Of a DNA stretch of 64,000 nucleotides, positions 37,349-64,000 are shown piece after piece. The notes beneath the pieces are model-generated. The model had not been told where the DNA came from, ran no database searches, and was given only the letters and a program-made list of their open reading frames with translations. The stretch lies in assembly GCF_964340395.1 (NCBI RefSeq), contig NC_135564.1, positions 5,647,361 to 5,711,360 on the forward strand. Direction: 5' to 3'. A program made the position numbers and the translations under genes. The stretch comes from Glandiceps talaboti (lineage: Eukaryota; Hemichordata; Enteropneusta; Spengelidae). The stretch's first letter is position 1. The number at the start of each line of letters is the position of its first letter.

Positions 37349-38305
37349 TCATTGAGTATATTCCCTGACTATGACATCACCAGGATTAAGTCCACATTTC
37401 AAAGTGGATCTCGTCAGTGAAGCCCACGCCATACGTTCAGTATTAGAATGAAAACCTATTTCTCCCTTGTTGCTAACAACAATTACACCACCAGTTCCCT
37501 TAACTTTCTTAAACATATACTCAATTGCTTTTTCTGCAGCCTTTTGGGGAGTCAAACCTTCCTCCATCAGATATAAAACATGCCTTGTTAACAAGACTTT
37601 CATAATGGCTTCACCGTGACCTGTGGATGATGCAGCACCGACAGCGTTATCACAATAAGCACCACTACCGATGAGAGGACTGTCACCAACTCTACCAACA
37701 CGCTTTGCTGTGATTCCACCCGTGGATGTGGCACATGCGACATTGCCATGGATATCTACAGCAACTGCACCCACAGTGTCATGACTATTCGATGTTGAAG
37801 AACGATCACGAAAAAATGTGTCGATAGTGTGTTTATACTGTGTACAGAGTTCCCATTCTGCTTTAGCTGCATCTGTCAGTAATTTCTCAGGTGCCACTTC
37901 TTCAATGCCCATCTCTTTGGCAAACATGTTAGCACCTTTGCCGACGATCAAGCAGTGGTCTGTTTTCTCCATAACCAACCTGGCTAATTTCACAGGGTTT
38001 TGGATGTTTTGGACAGCTGCTACAGCACCTGCATTCATCTCAGACCCCTCCATGATGATAGCATCTAATTCGATTTCACCAGCACTGTTCAAAACAGACC
38101 CATACCCAGCATCAAATGCAGGGTTGTCTTCCAATGCACACACAGCTGTTTCAACCGCATCAACGGCACTGCCACCACCATTCACTACCCCATAGCCTCT
38201 CTTAGCTGCACTTTGAACCCCTTCAATGCTGGCTTCGGCCAAATTGTCAGGTATGGCCCATGCACCACCATGAACTACAATAGCGGGCTGTACACTAGTC
38301 GCCAT
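37349..38305 (-). CDS. ASRGL1: Isoaspartyl peptidase/L-asparaginase (ASRGL1-like), intronless
   Basis: Ntn-hydrolase of the plant-type asparaginase family. It hydrolyses L-asparagine and beta-aspartyl dipeptides after self-cleavage before a threonine. One uninterrupted frame of 318 residues (human ASRGL1 is about 308). Seen in order: IVVHGGAWAI near the start; NPAFDAGYGSVLN about 61-74; the self-processing site with Thr177 in HDTVGAVAVD; CATSTGG (191-197); GRVGDSPLIGSGAY with Arg205 and Asp208 for substrate binding; and STGHGEAIMK (227-236). Cleavage would give alpha 1-176 and beta 177-318. The start at 38305 (MATSVQP) is in good context and fits the family N-terminus. Every other recognisable conserved gene here is split by introns, so the intronless form suggests intron loss or a retrocopy. 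All catalytic residues are intact. Confidence 0.95.
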   Translation of the reverse strand: MATSVQPAIVVHGGAWAIPDNLAEASIEGVQSAAKRGYGVVNGGGSAVDAVETAVCALEDNPAFDAGYGSVLNSAGEIELDAIIMEGSEMNAGAVAAVQNIQNPVKLARLVMEKTDHCLIVGKGANMFAKEMGIEEVAPEKLLTDAAKAEWELCTQYKHTIDTFFRDRSSTSNSHDTVGAVAVDIHGNVACATSTGGITAKRVGRVGDSPLIGSGAYCDNAVGAASSTGHGEAIMKVLLTRHVLYLMEEGLTPQKAAEKAIEYMFKKVKGTGGVIVVSNKGEIGFHSNTERMAWASLTRSTLKCGLNPGDVIVREYTQ

Positions 38306-38403
38306 GTTTCAACTTTCACCAATTCTGTCTGTGTAGATACCTGTAGTTAACAAGTTCCCAGTTCCTGTCTGTTGTGTCGACAAAATCCCGGTGATTATCC
38401 AAA

Positions 38404-38592
38404 CTACTGTGCCTCTACCTTCGTTTGTGCTACTACAAACTTCTCTGCCAGGCGGTCACGTTTGTATTCCAGGTATCGCTTCCTATACCCATAAATCTTG
38501 TAGCCGACGTATGTACCCGCCAAAAAACTCAAAGTACAAAGTGTGAAGGTCGCTTTACCTGAAAATTCTGATCCAAGACCCATGCCGTACAT
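38404..38592 (-). CDS. Small single-pass membrane protein, 62 aa, unrecognised
   Basis: A 62-codon frame ending 98 bp upstream of the ASRGL1 start on the same strand. It starts MYGMGLGSEF, has one hydrophobic segment at about 14-32 (ATFTLCTLSFLAGTYVGYK), then a strongly basic, helical tail (YRKRYLEYKRDRLAEKF). That is the look of small mitochondrial or ER membrane proteins, but I do not recognise the family. The composition, one membrane helix plus an amphipathic charged tail, argues against a chance frame. It may be on the same mRNA as ASRGL1 or in its own transcript. An intervening acceptor-like TTAACTACAG near 38345 could instead begin a separate ASRGL1 exon. Confidence 0.55.
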   Translation of the reverse strand: MYGMGLGSEFSGKATFTLCTLSFLAGTYVGYKIYGYRKRYLEYKRDRLAEKFVVAQTKVEAQ

Positions 38593-39129
38593 GCGACTTG
38601 AATTAGCGATTATGATTCACAATATATACATAAACATGATAAAATGCACCGATTTCTTCACGTACAACGTTATTTACTGGGGCTCGTAACGTGTGTTGTC
38701 AGTGTGCGTGATGAATGCACAGGAACATGTCAGGTCGGGTCAGGTCGGGTCGCGTCACATCGGGTTAAGTTTTGTCAAATATGAAACTTTCTGACACTTT
38801 TAAGTTTGCCAGGTTATTTTTAATGTCTTTTAAAAATAAATTACGTAATATCTCAAACTTTACACACACATATGTGTTATGTGTAATAAAAGATTATTTA
38901 TATCGCTGTAACCTCTTTCAGAAAACGAAAGATCGTTTGGGATAGAGTGGAATGTGATTGATGGCGCTCTCGCAAATGTTGCCGTGAAGTGACTTTAAAG
39001 TTTAAACAAAAAATTCAAAAGTTACTAATATATTCCCTAACAATAGCAAAATCACCATGTACATGTATTAGGTTAAGAATGGCTATGTTGTATGATGATG
39101 TGTGCTCTCAAAGACAATTGGCTACTGCA

Positions 39130-39237
39130 CTGACGCACACAATTTCTAGTGGCGCACCAAAAATTGGTGTACCCATTCCCCATTCGTATTCTGAGTCTAT
39201 CTCGGCTTATATTACTATATGTGTGGTGGCTCACAAG

Positions 39238-39240
<3 letters not shown>
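39130..39240 (+). repeat. Dispersed repeat (ACACACAATTTCTA...), copy 1
   Basis: Shares CACTGAC(G/A)CACACAATTTCTA, then GCACCAAAA(A)TTGGTGT and a GTGTGGTG(G/A)CTCA end, with 62661-62745 in the same orientation. Copy 1 continues directly into the CT microsatellite at 39238. Confidence 0.7.
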
Positions 39241-39388
<148 letters not shown>

Positions 39389-39742
39389 TATTAAAGAAGA
39401 CTTTTCACGGAAAACTTGAATTACACGAGTAAAAACTTTTGTACAGGAAAAAGGAGAGGAGAGGAGCAGGTTTTAAGCGTAATGAGATCCGTTTAAAGTT
39501 ATTATTGTTTTTCTTGAATGGCTTGCTTTATTTTTGGTCTCCGCGCATGTTGTACAGGAAAATGGAATTATAGATTTTCAAGAATTGTGAATCCCTCTCA
39601 GAAATAGGGAGGACTGTACGCTTATGATAAAAAAAATATTTGAATCATGTCATGTCACGGGGAAAAATACAAATTGCCAAAAATTGATACAAATTGAAAA
39701 TAATTCAGAAAATAAAATATGGAATATTCGCGTGGAAATCAC

Positions 39743-39817
39743 TGGTGGTGGTGGTGGTGGTGGTGGTGGTGGTGGTGGTGGTGGTGGTGGTGGTGGTGGT
39801 GGTGGTGGTGGTGGTGG

Positions 39818-39914
<97 letters not shown>

Positions 39915-39917
39915 ATC

Positions 39918-39969
<52 letters not shown>

Positions 39970-40004
39970 GGAGGAGGAGGAGGAGGAGGAGGAGGAGGAG
40001 GAGG
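39743..40004. repeat. Compound trinucleotide tract (GGT)n(GAT)n(GAG)n
   Basis: About 75 bp of GGT, then about 150 bp of GAT with one ATC interruption near 39914, then about 38 bp of GAG. Open in several frames on both strands (poly-Gly/Asp, poly-Ser/Pro and so on), but flanked by no coding sequence or splice context. Confidence 0.97.
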
Positions 40005-40106
40005 ACGATAACGATGATGACGACGACTGTGACGTTGTTGGCTAGCCATCATAATATTCAATATTCATAAAACCCAAACTCTGCACACAACAAAGAAAAT
40101 AACAGA

Positions 40107-40145
40107 AAAGAAAAGAACAGAACAGAACAGAACAGAACAGAACAG
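40107..40145. repeat. (AACAG)n pentanucleotide microsatellite
   Basis: Six or more AACAG units within a wider AAAGA-rich stretch. Confidence 0.9.
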
Positions 40146-41388
40146 ACAAGTAAAGAAACTAAAAGAAAAGAAAATCAACTTTTAGTATACTATATGCGGT
40201 ATTAAAGGATACATTAGTCAAATTGTATTCAGTACACAATATTTATCTTTTTGAGGGGAAATGTTTAGTTCTTATTTTTGTTGAAAGAGATGCTGAGGAA
40301 TTTACTGGTAAAAAAATCGAACTCAAAACAGATGCGCAATTGCTCGTAATTGGCTCCGATGGATGCAGACCTATTGATTTATGGGTCACATTCGATGTTG
40401 TAATAGTACATGTATGCAAAATACGCTTACAGCAACAACAAGTTAAATAAGCCGAAGGGAATAATCCTAGACACGGTTTATTTCCTCTGTCTCCTATGGA
40501 GATGTCTTCATTCAGTTAATCAACTCTACCTTGCCTTAATTTGGCGAGCTCATTTTTCAAAGCCGACCTCCGACCCAATGACCTATGCAAATAATAAGCC
40601 CCAAGGTCATACATTGTTGGGAACAAAGACTGTCTGCTGAAAATTATAATAACTTTACGATGCGATGCGATGGTTAGACTCTGAGACAGAGGAGACAGCA
40701 GTCACCGGCATGTACTGAACGAAAAATCTCCGCGATTTCTAGCGGCCTGTAGAATTCTAGATCTGTCTCGATCGACATGTATCTAATTTTTGGCATCATC
40801 GTCTGTGGAAATGAAAAGCAAAAAGACGGAGCAACATTTTCAAGTTAGCAGTGAAAGGACCGATCGATCGATGGTGGTGTCGAGCCCCGAGGTGAAGCCA
40901 TCGGTGTGAATCGTGATACGTTGAGATGACTGTATAGATGTAGTCAAATATCAGGTATGTTTTATGTAAGAATGTAAGAAATGTTGTCGTTTGCAAACAG
41001 TATGTAGATCGTTCAATAGCAAGGGATTGTTTTCTGTCTAAATTGTTCGCTTGCAGAAATAATAGCCCGTCATTTTATTCAATCGGCAGCCTCAACAATG
41101 TAAGATTGATTTTTACTGAAATGAGTCTGAGAAACGTATACTAGCCCCCAAGTACGAGTTTTAGCAGACGACTTAAATGCTGACGGCTGACATTCAGCAG
41201 GCAGTTCGATCGATACAAAGTTTTATTACTTTCTTAAAATAACACTTGTCGTGTTTTCCCCCCATTCACTACAGAATGAACGAATGAATGAATGAATGAA
41301 TGAATGAATGAATGGTCGTAATATTGTATCATGTTCTCGTATTGATGTGATCTTCCACAGGGATACACTCCATGACTGCATGAAGTTA

Positions 41389-41457
41389 GTCCTGCTTGCA
41401 TACGGTGCATGCGTTTCGGAGAAGGAAGGGACGACTTACTCCGTATGCAAGCAGGAC
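41389..41457. repeat. Perfect 17-bp inverted repeat with 35-nt loop
   Basis: GTCCTGCTTGCATACGG at 41389-41405 is the exact reverse complement of 41441-41457. The loop is GC-richer than the flanks. A GAAT microsatellite is just upstream. It could be the core of a small inverted-repeat element or a structured RNA; nothing decides between them. Confidence 0.75.
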
Positions 41458-42054
41458 AAGCATGAACTATGCTGAACACAGTGCAAAGATATCTGCATTT
41501 AACCTTTCATCTTTTTCATAAAAAAAAATCGTCAAATTGAGAAATGGAAGAATTTTTGCTTTAGTAAATGCATGGCACTAAAATACATTAATAAAAGAGC
41601 TATTTTTTCCTTATTACATACTGGCTTTGAATTCATAGCACTACATCTACTACATACTGATTTGAAATTGATTATAAAGCTGTCTGAAACTATTTTCAAT
41701 TTTAGCCAATTAAGTTATAAGGGGTGAGGATGGGTGGGGGGGGGTCTGTCTAACTGAAAGAATTTAGTTTTTTATCCTACATTGAACTATTGATCTCAGC
41801 CCCAGTATACATAATCAATTCAGATTGGTAATAGTAATCACATAGCATCTCATATTTGCATATTTATGAGACAACACAAGATAAATCTGAGGAATTACTA
41901 CAACAGGATATTTCATAAATAAATTTCGTTATGACATAATATAGTTTGAAATTTATTTTTCATAACAGAATTTCGTAACAGAATACACAGTTCATTAAAA
42001 TTAGGATATATTTTATAGAACCGTTTGTTGACAAGTTTATGTTTACAGTATATA

Positions 42055-42450
42055 TAGATTTTGAGATTATAGACAGTTTTGAGAGTATAGACAGTTTGAG
42101 ATTACAGACAGTTTGAGATTACAGACAGTTTTGAGATTAAAGACAGTTTGAGATTATAGACAGTTTGAGATGTCAGAGTTTTGAGTATATAGACAGTTTT
42201 GAGATTATAGACAGTGAGATTACAGAGTTTTGAGATTAGAGTTTTGAGATTATAGACAGTTTTGAGATTATAGACATTTTTGAGATTACAGTTTTGAGAT
42301 TATAGAGTTTTGAGATTATAGACAGTTTTTAGATTATAGACAGTTTGAGATTATAGACAGTTTGAGATTATAGACAGTTTGAGATTATAGACAGTTTTGA
42401 GATTACAGACAGTTTTGAGATTATTTTATAGACAGTTTTGAGATTATTTA
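42055..42450. repeat. Minisatellite, 18-21-bp unit TTTTGAGATTATAGACAG
   Basis: About 20 imperfect copies with variable deletions (for example units lacking ATAGACAG). It is about 0.6 kb upstream of the DIPK2 5' UTR acceptor. Confidence 0.93.
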
Positions 42451-42760
42451 AATGTTATCAGAAACCCAAATTTTGTGATAATTTGATAACAGAGATTATT
42501 GAATATGATGAAGACTACAAGCAGCTCAATATTGAATTTTAAAGCGGCCATATGGATGAGAAATAGTTGCGGTACTAGATACTTTTGATTTTTGAAAAAA
42601 CAACTTTACCGTTTTTTACTTCTCAGTGCTGGTTGCACACTAAGAGTGATAGTGATGATTATTATACATACCTCACAGCTAGCTAGCAAAATATTTTAAA
42701 AAGTACTGTAAGTTACCAAACACATTTTTAAACAAAGTTAACAATATCAAAATAGTGACT

Positions 42761-42935
42761 ATGTATGTATGTATGTATGTATGTATGTATGTATGTATGT
42801 ATGTATGTACATTGTATGTGTGTATGTGTGTGTATGTATGTATGTATGTATGTATGTATGTATGTATGTATGTATGTATGTATGTATGTATGTATGCATG
42901 CATGCATTTATATGCGTGTGTGTGTGTGTGTTTGT
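42761..42935. repeat. (GTAT)n microsatellite with GT tail
   Basis: Two GTAT runs separated by a short GTACATTGTATGTGTG interruption, ending in a GT run. It ends about 90 bp before the acceptor at 43026. Confidence 0.95.
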
Positions 42936-43026
42936 TTGTCTGTGTTATTTTCATGTACACATAATTTTTGTTTACTATGAAAGAAATATTTAATTACTTA
43001 ATATGTCGTCAATTTTTTGTTGCAGG

Positions 43027-43304
43027 TGTTTACTTAGACATAGGACAGTTCATACAGGAATATTGAGAGATACAGTCATTCTGTCATCCTTACAAATCCA
43101 CAGGGTAGTGCTATCTTCAGAGACAGACTGATTCTACCCTCTGCTCTGTATACCCATAAATCATCAATATTCCATTCACCAGTACAGGATCAAAGTCTAC
43201 CTACTCTATCATCCTTTTCTGTTTCCCATCAAATTCTCTCCTGATGAAATATTCTGGAAACATTGCTAACTTTCCTCAACTGTACACCCGTATGTACCAC
43301 TGCC
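43027..43304 (+). other. Probable 5' UTR part of DIPK2 first coding exon
   Basis: A strong acceptor (TTTTTTGTTGCAG ending at 43026) precedes 278 bp without an in-frame conserved start, suggesting at least one upstream noncoding exon. An in-frame ATG at 43263 would add 14 residues, but the ATG at 43305 has a better context (GCCATGG) and is followed by a typical basic-plus-hydrophobic anchor. Confidence 0.55.
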
Positions 43305-58066
<14,762 letters not shown>

Positions 58067-61000
58067 ACTTTGTACAGGAAGTAAATTATGTGAATATTAA
58101 TTAAACTACACCAGGTGGTCGACTTAATGCTGTGGAGGAACTGATGGATCTATTACAGGAAATACAGTATTCTTTTTGAACTTTGTACAGGAAGTAAATG
58201 GTATGAATATTAATTAAACTATACCAGGTGGTCAACTTTTAAGTCTTGCCAACGTGGTCTCTGAGTGGAGGTGTAAATCTTAACAATACCATATATGAAC
58301 TAGACTACTTAATGGGGTACACCACGTTAGTAAAATAATGTTGACACATAATTCCAACATAGTCATAGATAGACTCTCACGGCATGGCATTTTCAAAGGG
58401 TAAAAAACAACAGTTGATTGATTTCTCTCTATAGACCTGTAATTAACAACCTTGGTGTGTCATAACAATAACAATCATTCAATTTCTTGGCCGACATCAT
58501 TACTTCCGCTCCACGGATTACACATGCATTATTGTTGCCATGTGACAATAAGTTGACCTTCTTGTTCTATTTTGACCTTCTAGTGTGAAATAAAATACTA
58601 TTGCAGGTAGGACAATTATCAGGATGTAGGGCAGACTGTACTATAGGCATGACAGTGATCTTAGTTGCAATATCATGGAGTGATAAAATACAGAATTATA
58701 TCGCAGTATATCGTGTGTATGATTATAATGAAATTGAGTCATGACTTTGAACTTAACATGAACTCAAGTGTCTATAAAGATACAGTAAACCTGGAAATTG
58801 TCGCTAAAGACTTATTTTCACTTATTTCACTGAAAAAAACCCACAAATATAAATTGTGACTAAAATGCTTCTTGTAGTTGTACATAAACACATTAATGTA
58901 CAGTCTGGTAATTAGTAAAAATAAGTAGTTACTAAAATGCCCTCTTCTTGTACATGAACACAATGTACCAGTCTGGTAATTAGCAAAAATTAGTCTTTGA
59001 GAACTAGCTGAAGACAGTAAAATCACAAAATTTTCTAGTGTCGAAAATATCTTGGTTTACGCCTAAAGATACATGTAGTATTAATCAGGAAATAGAGAGT
59101 AAGAAAGAATTTTCTCTAGTGAGATTAACAATAGATTAACTTGATAGGCTGACTAATACAGCATGAACAGCTGTTCTTAAAGAGCTTGTAAAATAGTTGT
59201 AAGTTGTTTTTCAAGGAGACAGAAATCAAAAACGGATTTGATGTCAGGGAATAATGGCAGGAGTAAGGGCAACAGACTATGACACTGTTCATATGAATAG
59301 TGCCATCTAGAGGTAGAACGAATTATTTGCAAGAAGTTAGTAATAAAACAACCAGGATATTACTTTGTCAATGTCTTTCTTATTTTAGTCCTGCCAATTC
59401 TTTCTTGTTCTCTTGAATACTTAACACTTTTGTTCAAAAATAAATTGAGGAAATTCTCACTGGACGGTAGGATTATTTTTTAAGTCTTTTCTGAATATTG
59501 TGTTAAAATTGGCATCAAAAGGTAACATATTCTTAGAGTTAGTCATTAAAATGGCATCTTCACATTTGATTTCTAGTGAAAGCATAGACTCAAATTTTGA
59601 CCTTCGCGTATATGTATCACTGCAGTGATATGCCACTAGAGGGCGCAGTAATGAAATATGAATGTAGCATGTGCATGTCGTCTTACCTCAGGTGATGAGT
59701 GACTGCACCAGTTGTACTGAACAATAGTAACCTGGCATCATAAGCTACTTGCCAGAATCTGTTTATTTTCTACCTCATACAGTATTATTTCTTTTAAGGA
59801 CCAGTCCTTTTTTATTACATATAATATTTTCAAATATTTTTTTTTTTAAAAACAGTTTTGAGAAACTTTGCTTACAAATGGAGATGATTTCTCCAGATGC
59901 AGTGTATATGAAAATAATTCATTTTTTTCAAGTTCAAGTTATTTTGAGAGTATTTCTTTTCCAGAAATGATATTTTACTTTGAAAGTTTTTATTGTATTG
60001 TACTTTCAATACCAAGTCAATTGTATAGTTAATAGTACAAAAAGTGTTCTGATGCCTGAAAAGATTTTTCATTTTTTTTTGTATGGCTTCAATTAAAAAT
60101 GTCCAAATGTGTCTTCATGAAATATGTGTTCATGTGTAATAATATCATGAATAATCAAGGTATTCTGACTTTGATATCTTTTGTTAATACCTTCAACTTG
60201 TTTCTTTTAGGGTAGTGTATCTCAGTTTGTCTCCAAACAGTACCAACTGTCATTATCCAGTGACAAATTGACCAATCACAGAGTTCCTTTTATACTATTC
60301 ATCTGTTTTTCTAACATGGCTGCCTCCAAAACCAAACTAACTTTAGTGAAGTTTAACAGTGCTTCAACATAAAGATGTTGATAAACTCCAGAAGCAAAAA
60401 TGAGCCAATGATAGTTCGACAGAATTAGCAAAGTATTGGTGTTGCCATCTTTAGAACTAGCAAACAAAACGAGGAGCACCCACCTTAATTATTCATGATG
60501 ATGATGTTATAAATAATGTTATAGAGAAAAACGACATTGACCTGCTGAAAGCTGAACCGCAGTAATGTAAGCATTCACTCAGATTGATGTACAAAGATAA
60601 ATACGCCATGCTTAAAAAGTGGAATATCTGACTCAAAATAAAGTCATGAGTTGTCATGACAACAAATGATATTTTCAGTTCTATATAGATTACAATATAT
60701 TGTAAACTTGAGAAATGCCACACACTGTCATCAATGTTGCATGTCTCATTACATTTACTTTGTATTTATTGTGTTCAAAACTGAATGTTTTTGAGTTTGT
60801 GAAGTTTTCCTGTCATTAATGTTTATTTTGCGTGTGCTATTTTCATGTCAAAGTATCTCCCATGTCTTAAATAAACTTGAGTTTATGAAAATATGTATTG
60901 ACTCAGTTTTGTCTATTGTCCTTGCTTATAAAATCAGTTAAACTTGTCTAATTTGGAAACGTGTTTCATATCTCCCAACTTTGCCACAAGTTTAGTAGTA

Positions 61001-61472
61001 GCATTATAGTATAACACTGAGGCTGCATTCTGTTGTGTTCAATCCAGAATACTAGTAATCAACTTGCTTGCATGCGTACGCCCTCAACGTACATTTAAAG
61101 ACTACTTTTGTTTTGACCAATTCAGTATATCCTGATGTTTATATTTACCGTTAGTAGCAAATTGTATTGTCTCATTCAAAATTCAACTTGTACTTTTCAC
61201 TCTTTTTTCCAACTGACACACAAATCTACACGAACAACTTCACAATAGCATTTTGCTCAGTTGTGCTAATGCCACTTATATGGTCCGTACATGTAATTAC
61301 TCAAACAGGGCATTACAAGTCAAATGCATGCATGCATGCACACACACATGCATACATATCCATCAAGTAAACCTCCGTAACGGTAAGGAATAATTTAATC
61401 TGACGCAATATATACACATTCAAACATGTATGTGTATATATCGACCTTGACAATATCAATTTTATCAGTCGC

Positions 61473-61682
61473 CTGATGATCGCTGAGGAAGCATGAAACT
61501 CTGAGTAACAACTTATAACATCCTTATTCTTTTGAATTAAGTCTGTGTTACTAATATTGCATCGAGCACTGTTCTCTCCAGTGAGACTCCTATACGTATA
61601 TGTACATATACATATACCAGTATATATATACAGAATACACACACACACATATATACATACATACATACATACATACATACAT

Positions 61683-61715
<33 letters not shown>

Positions 61716-61755
61716 TACATACATACATACATACATTAACACACATACACACACA
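61473..61755. repeat. Hammerhead-like core (copy 2) with adjoining ACAT/AC microsatellites
   Basis: CTGATGA (61473-61479), a short imperfect hairpin, GAAAC (61495-61499) and TCTGAGTAACAAC match the centre of the element at 21256-21366. The following text (GAGCACTGTTCTC, AGTGAGACTCCTATAC) matches the sequence downstream of that copy. The long inverted arms are not preserved. Microsatellites follow at 61636-61755. Confidence 0.55.
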
Positions 61756-61810
61756 GAGTTCAGAAATGGTGAATCTTTCTGATTCTTTTGAACAGCAACA
61801 TTGTATTGTA

Positions 61811-61816
61811 TTTATT
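61811..61816 (-). terminator. Candidate NACA polyadenylation signal AATAAA
   Basis: AATAAA on the minus strand, 137 bp beyond the NACA stop codon, consistent with a short 3' UTR. It is a hexamer match only. Confidence 0.5.
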
Positions 61817-61952
61817 TGTCAGTGAAATTTAACCCATAATCAGAATGTACAGACTAAAGAATGTGGTATCAAAAAGAAAAGGGCAAATGAATATCCTACA
61901 AAGAAAAGTACCGGAAAAGGTAAATGAAGCCCCCCTGAAATGTCTTCTCTGA

Positions 61953-63522
<1,570 letters not shown>

Positions 63523-63574
63523 CTGAAAGTGGAATTTGTGAAAAAAGTGTTTTTTGTGTGTTTATTTCTTAGTT

Positions 63575-63720
63575 GAGTGGAGTGGAGTGGAGTGGAGTGG
63601 GTTGGAGTTGGGTGGGGTGGAGAGGCGTGGAGTGGAGTGGGTTGGAGTGGGTGGGGTGGAAAGGCGTGGAGTGGGTTGGAGTGGAGTGGAATGAGTTGTG
63701 TTGCATTGCATTTTGTTGCA
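63575..63720. repeat. Imperfect GGAGT/GGGTT pentanucleotide tract
   Basis: GGAGT units that degrade into GGGTT, GGTGG and TGCAT units, in a NACA intron. A poly-A run is at 63108-63134. Right of this, to 64,000, nothing is recognised. Confidence 0.9.
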
Positions 63721-64000
63721 TTACATTGCATTGAGTTGTGCTGCATTGAAAAAGTGTTTAGTGTTTATTTCCGAGTTGAGTTGTGTTGAGTGGATTGGTA
63801 TCTGCAGATAATAACGATCCCTCAAGTCCTGGATACTATATTCATACCTTGATTTGTTGGTCACATTCTATACATGTACTTGGTTATATTGCCACTACTA
63901 TTTATTTAACTTTGTTTTATGTTTCCTGGGTTTTAAAGCATACACTGCAATCTACCTTTAACACAGTAATAAAGTACCTACACAACAAAATCCCTCGATA

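Larger units (their letters stand above)
58067..61952. other. Convergent intergenic interval between DIPK2 and NACA
   Basis: Contains both 3' UTRs. AATAAA-type signals for DIPK2 occur at about 58588 and 60870; which is used cannot be told. A CTCF-like word CCACTAGAGGGCGC is at 59633-59646. A local direct duplication lies at about 58855-59000 (TAAAATGC...CTTGTAGTTGTACAT against CTAAAATGCCCTCTTCTTGTACATGAA). No further exon recognised. Confidence 0.6.

Noticed and set aside
37818-38195. Plus-strand 125-codon frame
   Set aside because: Antisense of the asparaginase gene, with no independent support.
39624-40070. Long open frames of poly-Gly/Asp/Met/Arg or poly-Ser/Pro across the trinucleotide tract
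   Set aside because: They result from a 3-bp period that cannot make stops; the flanks have no coding sequence, splice signal or similarity.

Overview
The window reads as a nuclear chromosome segment from an invertebrate animal. Genes are split into phase-consistent exons with GT-AG introns, most of the DNA is intergenic or intronic, microsatellites are long, and there are many short inverted-repeat transposons. The gene set (SLC5 transporter, ADAM10-like sheddase, TMED7/p24, asparaginase ASRGL1, DIPK2, NACA) is bilaterian. A marine non-vertebrate, perhaps a deuterostome such as amphioxus or a hemichordate, is my inference; no species is recognised.

Layout, left to right. 1-6,762 (minus): the 5' half of an SLC5 sodium-coupled solute carrier, leaving the left edge. 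6,763-11,375: intergenic, with a 673-bp transposon carrying TAA target duplications and a MITE. 11,376-20,730 (minus): a complete 14-exon ADAM10-like membrane metalloprotease whose ninth intron has all the marks of a rare U12-type AT-AC intron. 20,731-28,707: intergenic, with a foldback element carrying a hammerhead-ribozyme-like core, a second MITE family and several tandem arrays. 28,708-34,789 (minus): TMED7-type p24 cargo receptor in three exons. 37,349-38,305 (minus): an intronless isoaspartyl peptidase/L-asparaginase, with a 62-codon membrane-protein ORF just upstream on the same strand. 38,593-43,304: a divergent intergenic interval full of microsatellites, including a GGT/GAT/GAG composite. 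43,305-58,066 (plus): a five-coding-exon DIPK2-type divergent kinase whose 9.8-kb first coding intron holds a 1.67-kb array of 35-bp repeats ending about 30 bp before the splice acceptor. 58,067-61,952: a convergent intergenic interval. 61,953-63,522 (minus): the last three coding exons of NACA, running off the right edge.

The genes are not an operon or a pathway, although several act in the secretory pathway (ADAM10-like, TMED7, DIPK2) or at the ribosome exit (NACA). Recurrent themes are at least six short inverted-repeat element families, several with two or three copies in the window, and small tandem duplications that copied exon ends (ADAM exon 8, the ADAM C-terminus, the last DIPK2 exon). 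Exon limits come from reading splice signals and checking that frames join; no alignment or transcript data were available.
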